Both the position numbers and the translations under genes were made by a program. Of a stretch of 32,014 nt of DNA, positions 25,899 to 32,014 are shown in pieces. Source of the stretch: Candidatus Colwelliibacteriota bacterium (lineage in GTDB: Bacteria; Patescibacteriota; Minisyncoccia; UBA6257; Colwellbacteraceae); contig JAQTUL010000005.1 in the NCBI GenBank assembly GCA_028710275.1, forward strand, positions 51,659 through 83,672, given 5' to 3'. The notes beneath the pieces are model-generated. The model saw only the letters and a program-made list of their open reading frames with translations, was not told where the DNA came from and ran no database searches. Each line of letters begins with the position of its first letter. Within the stretch, counting starts at the first letter, position 1.

Positions 25899-26456
25899 AT
25901 GGATATTATCGAAGAAATAAGGAATTTCGTCGAGAACGAATGCAGGAAGCCGGAAAGCAAATACGGCTATGAGCCGTTTACGTTTCATTTTATCCCGATG
26001 GTCGCCTATGCCGATAAGCTCACTGATAAACTAGGCGGAGACAAGGAGATTATCCTTATTTCCGCATGGCTCCATGACATAGGCTCCATTATTTACGGCC
26101 GCGAAGACCATCACATAACGGGAGCATTAATTGCGGAAGAAAAACTGAAGAGCCTTGATTATCCCGATGAGAAGATAGAATTGGTAAAGAAATGCATCCG
26201 AAACCACCGGGGGTCTTGTCCTAGTGAGATGAATAGTATCGAAGAACAAATAATCGCGGAAGCCGACGTTATGAGTAATTTCGATAATCTCCCCGGAATA
26301 TTTAAAGCGGCTTTGGTTTATGAAGGATTAGGTCAGGGAGAAGCCAAGGAATCCGTGAGAAAAAAACTTGAAAGAAAATGGGAACAATTACGCTTCGATG
26401 ATTCGAAAGCGATGATAAGACCGAAGTACGAAGCTGTGATATTGCTTCTAAAATAA
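25899..26456 (+). CDS. HD-domain phosphohydrolase
   Basis: 185 aa from MDIIEEIRNF; YADKLTDKLGGDKEIILISAWLHDIGSI...HHITGALIAEE...NHRGS...EADVMSNFD. The track start lies inside the tRNA; the ATG at 25899 is preferred. Confidence 0.9.
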   Translation: MDIIEEIRNFVENECRKPESKYGYEPFTFHFIPMVAYADKLTDKLGGDKEIILISAWLHDIGSIIYGREDHHITGALIAEEKLKSLDYPDEKIELVKKCIRNHRGSCPSEMNSIEEQIIAEADVMSNFDNLPGIFKAALVYEGLGQGEAKESVRKKLERKWEQLRFDDSKAMIRPKYEAVILLLK

Positions 26457-26458
26457 CC

Positions 26459-26484
26459 AAAAGCCCCGCCATAGCGGGGCTTTT
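26459..26484. terminator. Bidirectional terminator
   Basis: AAAAGCCCCGC-cata-GCGGGGCTTTT. Confidence 0.85.
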
Positions 26485-26498
26485 CCTTTAAAGCATTC

Positions 26499-26924
26499 TT
26501 ATCTGGCCTCAATCCTTGCGGCGTTTGAGGACATTCCCTCACCAAGATCATTGATGGCCATTACTCTATAGTAATATACCTGTCCCTTTTTGATGTTTCC
26601 ATCAGTGAAGCCGGAGGCTATCGATGACCCGATTATAGTTTCCATCCCTTGAGCATCTCCTCTATATATCCGATAGCCATTCAGTTTTGCCTTTTTTATC
26701 GGCTTCCAATTAAGGGTTATGACCCCGTCGTCATATGCTCCGACAAGATTAGTTATCTTGGCCGGCACCATATAGAAGGAACGCTCCGTCTCTATTCCGG
26801 CAGCATTCAATGAGCCCACTGATATGTCGACGAAAGCAGCGACGGCTTTCTGCGCGAGAAAAATCACCGTGACAAGCACGACGATCATTCCTACAGCTAT
26901 TCCCAATTTCACATTATTACTCAT
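26499..26924 (-). CDS. Membrane-anchored single fibronectin type III domain protein
   Basis: 141 aa; N-terminal TM; GVITLNWKPIKKAKLNGYRIYRGD...GQVYYYRVMAINDLGEGMSSNAARIEAR. Confidence 0.8.
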   Translation of the reverse strand: MSNNVKLGIAVGMIVVLVTVIFLAQKAVAAFVDISVGSLNAAGIETERSFYMVPAKITNLVGAYDDGVITLNWKPIKKAKLNGYRIYRGDAQGMETIIGSSIASGFTDGNIKKGQVYYYRVMAINDLGEGMSSNAARIEAR

Positions 26925-26941
26925 GACAGTTTACAAATTTA

Positions 26942-26971
26942 ATTATACAACACATTTATCATCTTTGTCAA
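26942..26971 (-). promoter_or_regulatory. Consensus promoter TTGACA-18-TATAAT
   Basis: Minus strand TTGACAAAGATGATAAATGTGTTGTATAAT upstream of the FN3 gene. Confidence 0.8.
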
Positions 26972-26997
26972 GAAAGGAGCCTTTTGGGCTCCTTTCT
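26971..26997. terminator. Terminator hairpin after leuS
   Basis: AGAAAGGAGCC-ttttg-GGCTCCTTTCT. Confidence 0.75.
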
Positions 26998-27017
26998 CTC
27001 AGCTTTTAAAGCTTAAA

Positions 27018-29552
27018 TCAAACGATTATGTTTATGATCCTATTCTCGACAAATATAACCCTTCTTATCTCTGCGCTGCCTATATGATTGCGAACCCTCT
27101 CATCCCCCTTTGCCATTTCTAGAGCCTCGGCTTCGGTCGTTCCTTTTTTCGCTTTCAGCGTAGCCCTCATCCTTCCGTTCACCTGAACGACAAGATCAAA
27201 GCTCTCCTGCTTTAAAGCCTTTTTATCGAAGATAGGCCAAGCCTGTTTGTGAATACTCGCCTTGTTTCCGATGATAGACCAAAGCTCCTCCGTCATGAAT
27301 GGAGCAAACGGAGAAAGAAGTATAAGGAAGGTTTCAAGGTCTTTCTTTGTCACTTCCTCAGGCTTTTCGGTAAAGCCGTTCAATATCACCATCAGCTCGG
27401 CTATAGCCGTGTTGTATTTCAATAAGGCTATGTCCTCCGTTATCTTCTTGATGCCCTTATGCATCCAGGAAGATATTGTTTTTCCTTTTCCGGAATAAGC
27501 GGTCGAAAAAGACCATACTCTATTCAAGAATCTAGTAATGCCAACCATTCCGGCATCACGAAAATCCCCTCCTTCTTCCAGTGGCCCTATAAACATGAGA
27601 TGAAGCCTTAGAGCATCTGCCCCGAACTTCTTGATATACTCGTCCGGGTTAACTACATTCCCTTTAGACTTGGACATCTTTTTCCCGTCGCGGATTATGA
27701 GACCGTGGGCCCTGAACTTCGTGAACGGTTCATCAAAATCGATATATCCCATATCCTTCAACGCCATGGTAACGAATCTTGAATAGAGCAGATGCAAAAC
27801 AGAATGTTCGGCTCCCCCTAGATACATATCGACAGGAAGCCACTTTTTAGTAGTCTTCTTATCAAAGGCGGCTTTTTTATTTCCTACGGAAGGATAGCGC
27901 AAAAAATACCACGACGAATCAAGGAATGTATCCGAAACATCCGTCTCGCGCCTTGCCTTATTACCGCATTTCGGACACTTCGTGTTATAGAACGAAGGCA
28001 CGGATGAAAGGGGCGAATCCCCCGTTCCTGCCGGCTTGAAGTTTTTGACGAACGGAAGCATCACGGGGAGATCTTTTTCCTTGACCGCAGACCATCCCGG
28101 ATTTTGAATTTCTCCGGCAGAATACTTCTGTTTTTCCTTTCCCTTTGCCGCTTTAACCTTCTCCGCGCAATGTTCGCAATATATGAGAGGTATCGGAGGG
28201 CCCCAATATCTCTGTCTTGATATCAGCCAGTCTCTAAGGCGATATTGAGTCGTCATTTTTCCGCTAACGGCCTTCACTATCTTTTCTTTAGGAACGAGCG
28301 GAGCCTGTATAACAGAAAGTCCAAAAGCTTGGGCAAAAGCGAGATCACGCTCATCATAAGCTGGAACACCCATCACTACACCAGTCCCGTATCCGGAGAC
28401 CACATAATCAGAAACCCACACTGGGACTTCCATTCCGTTCGCCGGATTGACGGCTTTTACACCCTTAAGCTCGACGCCGGTCTTATCTTTATCATCAGCC
28501 ATCCTCTCAGCCTCCGGTTTATTCTTTGCCTTCCATATATATTCCTCCACTTCAGGCCAATTAGTTATCCCGTCTTTAACAGCGATAAGAGTTGCGCTCT
28601 CCGGAGCTACGACGACAAAGGTCACGCCCATAAGGGTGTCTGGACGGGTCGTGAAAACATCAGCTTTAACGGGCGCGCTTAAACCTCCGCCAACCATCTC
28701 AAATGAGATAAGCGCCCCCTCCGATCTTCCTATCCAATTCTTCTGAGCAATCTTAACCCTCTCCGACCAATCTATCTTGTCTATATTTTTCAGAAGTTTT
28801 GGCGCGTACTTGGTTATCTTGAAAAACCACTGCTCAAGCTCCTTCTTTGATACCTCGCTGTCACACCTCTCGCATTTTCCTGCTATGACTTGCTCATCAG
28901 CAAGAACAGTTTTACAGGAAGGGCACCAATTAACCGGAGCCTTTTTCCTGTAAACAAGACCGTTCTCGAACATAGCCCTAAAGAGCCATTGGGTCCATTT
29001 ATAATATTCCGGGTCATAGGTCTCTACATGGTGGTCCCAGGAAAAACCGTTTCCGACCATATGAAGCTGCTTATAGAAGTTCTTCTCAGCCACTTTAGCT
29101 TGACGCATAGGATGAACCCCCTTCTTCATCGCGTAGTTTTCGGAGTGAATACCGAAACCATCGAGACCGATAGGCTCGAGAACATCATATCCTTGAGACC
29201 TCATAAAACGTCCATATATGTCGCTGCCGGTAAAGGCGTACATATTCCCAACATGCAGCCCTTCCGCAGATGGATAGGGAAACATCATCAGATTATAGAA
29301 AGGATTCTTGGCCTTTGTTATATCAGGTTCGTATATTTTCTTCCGCACCCAATACTCCGACCATTTTTTCTCGGCTTGTTTAAAGGGATACTCCTTGGGT
29401 ATTTTCCCCTTCTTTATAGCGCCTGATTTTTTTGTGATGACTAACTTTTCAGCAGTAGACCTTCCAATAGAAGAAGGTTTCTTTACGTTCTTATCTTTTA
29501 TTGAGCCTCTCACGGCTTTGACGGTTTTTTTGTTCATTTTTTGGCTTGACAC
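27018..29552 (-). CDS. leuS: Leucyl-tRNA synthetase with Lys-rich N-terminal extension
   Basis: 844 aa; PYPSAEGLHVGN (HIGH), TTRPDTLMG, YRLRDWLISRQRYWG, KMSKSKGNVV, CPSC...CERC. Confidence 0.96.
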   Translation of the reverse strand: MSSQKMNKKTVKAVRGSIKDKNVKKPSSIGRSTAEKLVITKKSGAIKKGKIPKEYPFKQAEKKWSEYWVRKKIYEPDITKAKNPFYNLMMFPYPSAEGLHVGNMYAFTGSDIYGRFMRSQGYDVLEPIGLDGFGIHSENYAMKKGVHPMRQAKVAEKNFYKQLHMVGNGFSWDHHVETYDPEYYKWTQWLFRAMFENGLVYRKKAPVNWCPSCKTVLADEQVIAGKCERCDSEVSKKELEQWFFKITKYAPKLLKNIDKIDWSERVKIAQKNWIGRSEGALISFEMVGGGLSAPVKADVFTTRPDTLMGVTFVVVAPESATLIAVKDGITNWPEVEEYIWKAKNKPEAERMADDKDKTGVELKGVKAVNPANGMEVPVWVSDYVVSGYGTGVVMGVPAYDERDLAFAQAFGLSVIQAPLVPKEKIVKAVSGKMTTQYRLRDWLISRQRYWGPPIPLIYCEHCAEKVKAAKGKEKQKYSAGEIQNPGWSAVKEKDLPVMLPFVKNFKPAGTGDSPLSSVPSFYNTKCPKCGNKARRETDVSDTFLDSSWYFLRYPSVGNKKAAFDKKTTKKWLPVDMYLGGAEHSVLHLLYSRFVTMALKDMGYIDFDEPFTKFRAHGLIIRDGKKMSKSKGNVVNPDEYIKKFGADALRLHLMFIGPLEEGGDFRDAGMVGITRFLNRVWSFSTAYSGKGKTISSWMHKGIKKITEDIALLKYNTAIAELMVILNGFTEKPEEVTKKDLETFLILLSPFAPFMTEELWSIIGNKASIHKQAWPIFDKKALKQESFDLVVQVNGRMRATLKAKKGTTEAEALEMAKGDERVRNHIGSAEIRRVIFVENRIINIIV

Positions 29553-29638
29553 AGTCCCTAGATTATTCAGACCGAATAATTACCTTCCGTCCGAAAATAT
29601 CTTAAAAACCCGTATCTATAAGAGAAATTTTAGTCCTC

Positions 29639-30460
29639 TTATGGCTCTATTGCAAAAAGTCGGCAAGTATTAAAAGTGGCGGCCGTACCTACCTCCTCTA
29701 CGGACATATTTCTTATCTCAGCAGCCTTTTTGATCGTTTCTATGACATATACTGGTTCGTTTCTTTCTCCTCTGTGTGGAACAGGGGCCACATAAGGCGC
29801 GTCCGTCTCAAAGATAATCTTATCGAATGGAATCTCTTTCAATAAAGTTGAGAAATCCGCTCCTTGGGGTTTTTTAGGAAAGGTGAGAGCCCCGCCGAAC
29901 GAGAAGTAAAAACCAAGATCGAGAAATTTTTTAGCTTCTTCCAATGTACCGGAAAAGAAATGCATTAATCCTCCTCTCTTATGGAGGATACTCTTATTGG
30001 AAAGGAGAATATCATATGTATCGCTGTATGCCTCCCGGCAATGTATGACGATCGGTTTATCAATCTTATGCGCAAAAAAGATATGTTTTTCGAATAGTTC
30101 CTTCTGGGATAAGACATCATACTCCCTGAAATATTCCAAACCACACTCACCTATTCCCACTACTTTGGGGCTTAATGAAAGCTCTGTCATCTTATCTTCA
30201 TCGAATTTTTCGGTACCAAAATCCTCCCCTATTTCAGTGGTTTCGTGTCCCGCATGCGAAGGATGTATGCCTATTGTGGCATAGACGCCTTTTTCGTATT
30301 TTTCAGCGAGTCTTACCGCATCCTCGGAATTTTCGGAATTCGATCCGGAATTTATCATCCATACCCCGGCATCTAATGAACGACGGATGATGTCTTCACG
30401 ATCGATATCATAAGCGGAGAATTGGACATGGGTATGCGCGTCGATAAATTTAGGTGTCAC
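29639..30460 (-). CDS. tatD: TatD family metal-dependent hydrolase
   Basis: FIDAHTHVQF, GIHPSHAG, GIGECGLEYF, PIVIHCREA, IIFETDAPYVAP. Confidence 0.93.
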   Translation of the reverse strand: MTPKFIDAHTHVQFSAYDIDREDIIRRSLDAGVWMINSGSNSENSEDAVRLAEKYEKGVYATIGIHPSHAGHETTEIGEDFGTEKFDEDKMTELSLSPKVVGIGECGLEYFREYDVLSQKELFEKHIFFAHKIDKPIVIHCREAYSDTYDILLSNKSILHKRGGLMHFFSGTLEEAKKFLDLGFYFSFGGALTFPKKPQGADFSTLLKEIPFDKIIFETDAPYVAPVPHRGERNEPVYVIETIKKAAEIRNMSVEEVGTAATFNTCRLFAIEP

Positions 30461-30522
30461 TGTTTCTTATTCTGATGGCTGCGGATTATTTTTAAGGATA
30501 ATCCCGGAAAGGATAAATGACA

Positions 30523-30550
30523 AAGAAGACCTCGATATCGAGGTCTTCTT
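30523..30550. terminator. 28-bp perfect palindrome, probable terminator of the surface protein gene
   Basis: AAGAAGACCTCGAT/ATCGAGGTCTTCTT between tatD and the surface protein. Confidence 0.6.
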
Positions 30551-30580
30551 CTCTTGTCTTTCTAGTCTATCTGCCATCCG

Positions 30581-32014
30581 TTATCTGGTCGCTGTTCCAA
30601 GATTAAGTAATGTCAGCGTCCAGCTGTTAGAATCGCAGGTCGAACTGGATTTCATGCGGGTAAAGAGCGAATCTCCGGAAACACTGGTCGATTGTCCTCC
30701 ATAATCAGATCCAACAGTCGTATATCCGGTATTATTGTATATCCACTCGTATTCTCCGACCGGCTTATTACAATCACAACTCAGGGCACCGCTCCTATAA
30801 TAGTAGGTAAATGACCCACAGCTACCGGAGGCACAGGTTCCGTATTTTGATTGGCATGCCGCTAGCGCGTGCTGAGCGTTGGTGCAGCTACTGCAGGTAT
30901 AACCGGTTCCCGCGCCGCTATCGAGCATTGAGACAGGAGGAGTATATCCCGGATAGTTACTAAACATAGCAAAACCGTTACCTGAGCGATATCCGGCAGT
31001 ATTCGTCTGATTGGCTCCGGAATTATATGAACCTCCGCCTCCTCCGGCATATGACCAAGTATAAGCCGAGCCACCAGAGTATCCTCCTCCGCCGGCACCT
31101 CCCCAACCGGCTCCATGAGTCGCACCGCCACCTCCGAATCCTCCGTTTGCGCTATAGCCGTACTGACTGATACCTCCCTGTCCGCCGTTTGTGAACGAAT
31201 ATCCAATATGAGAAGCGTTTGATCCATATCCACTATTACCGGTAAGTCCACCTCCTCCCGCGGCATTAGAACATCCTTGTCCGCCGCTCCCGCCACTTCC
31301 AGGAGCGCAACCGCTCGCTTGGTCATATGCACCCGAAGTCGATGTCGTACCCGCAATACCGCTTCCGCTTCCCGAAGCTCCTCCGCCTCCTCCAGCTACC
31401 ATGATCGCGACATTCGCGCTGTTAGTGACAAATGTTCCGCCTCCGCCTCCTCCCTCATAACCGTAAGTGGAAGTTCCGCCAGCCTGTCCGACAAGTATCT
31501 TAAGTACAGTCCCAGAGGTTAAAACAACATCTCCTTTAATACGAGCGCCAAGCCCTCCGGTATATCCATACGATGAAGCATTCCCTCCCTGAGCTCCCGC
31601 CGTATCGATAGTGAACGTTCCGTTGAAAGGTACCGTCCAGTTTTGGATTGTCCCAGTATATCCGCTTGATGTGGCATTAAAGGTTAATCCTAACGCCGCA
31701 TATACGAGATCGGCGCTGTACGCGCTGTCACCTGCACCGCTTGTCGCTTTAAAGCGATAATAATAGGTAGTGTTAGTGGCCACGGTGGAATCGATGTAGG
31801 AATTAACCACGCCGACAGTTGTGAGAAGCGTTGTTGGGGCCGGAGAGGTTGCTCTGTATATTTTATAGTTTGTTATCGGCGAACCATTATCAGCAGGCGT
31901 CGCCCATGAAACGGTAATACTGGTCGCGGCCGTGGCAGAAGCAGAGAGACCAGCCGGAGCATTAGGCGGAAGATTTAATGTTGTCGTGCACTGGCTTGCA
32001 TACGAACCCGAGTA
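30581..32014 (-). CDS. Surface protein with FN3 domain and ALK/LTK-type glycine-rich domain (5' end off window)
   Basis: Frame is open to the window end. Upstream translation SGSYASQCTTTLNLPPNAPAGLSASATAATSITVSWATPADNGSPITNYKIYRATS is FN3; then GTIQNWTVPFNGTFTIDTAGAQGG...LVGQAGG...GGGGGTFV...MVAGGGGG...AGGGGYSGG...GGGGGSYNSGANQTNTAGYRSGNGFAMF; Cys-rich tail. Confidence 0.88.
   Translation of the reverse strand, partial: YSGSYASQCTTTLNLPPNAPAGLSASATAATSITVSWATPADNGSPITNYKIYRATSPAPTTLLTTVGVVNSYIDSTVATNTTYYYRFKATSGAGDSAYSADLVYAALGLTFNATSSGYTGTIQNWTVPFNGTFTIDTAGAQGGNASSYGYTGGLGARIKGDVVLTSGTVLKILVGQAGGTSTYGYEGGGGGGTFVTNSANVAIMVAGGGGGASGSGSGIAGTTSTSGAYDQASGCAPGSGGSGGQGCSNAAGGGGLTGNSGYGSNASHIGYSFTNGGQGGISQYGYSANGGFGGGGATHGAGWGGAGGGGYSGGSAYTWSYAGGGGGSYNSGANQTNTAGYRSGNGFAMFSNYPGYTPPVSMLDSGAGTGYTCSSCTNAQHALAACQSKYGTCASGSCGSFTYYYRSGALSCDCNKPVGEYEWIYNNTGYTTVGSDYGGQSTSVSGDSLFTRMKSSSTCDSNSWTLTLLNLGTATR

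Noticed and set aside
25695-25988. Minus ORFs 25695-25988 and 25775-25960
   Set aside because: Antisense to tRNA-Ser(TGA) and the HD gene start; translated tRNA complement.
28890-29426. Long plus ORFs antisense to leuS (28245-28682, 28890-29426)
   Set aside because: leuS has complete, conserved motifs in the opposite frame; antisense ORFs show no domain.
30862-31356. 164-aa minus ORF in another frame of the glycine-rich gene
   Set aside because: Low-complexity shadow of the Gly-rich coding sequence.

Overview
The window looks like a bacterial chromosomal segment with a type IV pilus (T4P) locus of the kind found in Candidate Phyla Radiation (Patescibacteria) genomes. This lineage call is an inference from gene content and family resemblance; no search was run. 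UGA is used as stop. The minus strand carries the pilus core in the order pilM-pilN-pilO-(pilP-like)-pilB-pilT-pilC-pilA-pilD, then four minor pseudopilins, a four-member set of related single-pass membrane proteins, a CmpB-like membrane protein and a 942-aa Cys-rich Ig-like surface protein. No secretin (PilQ) is visible. Two further prepilin genes lie upstream: one fused to a tail-fibre-like domain, one fused to a LamG-like domain. The rest includes comFC, exonuclease III, a lone ABC substrate-binding protein, an RBBP9-like hydrolase, an HD phosphohydrolase, leuS, tatD, truncated ligA, and a truncated surface protein with FN3 and ALK/LTK-type glycine-rich domains. There are four tRNAs: Ser-CGA, Ala-TGC, Ala-GGC and Ser-TGA. 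Main points for follow-up: the modular pilins and surface proteins as a possible attachment apparatus; the unknown paralogue cluster; a ~104-bp near-identical direct repeat carrying the 3' end of tRNA-Ala(GGC); an 18-bp inverted repeat around tRNA-Ala(TGC); an undescribed 30-aa ORF followed by a perfect 36-bp palindrome; and many TATAAT boxes 6-12 nt upstream of start codons, suggesting leaderless transcripts.
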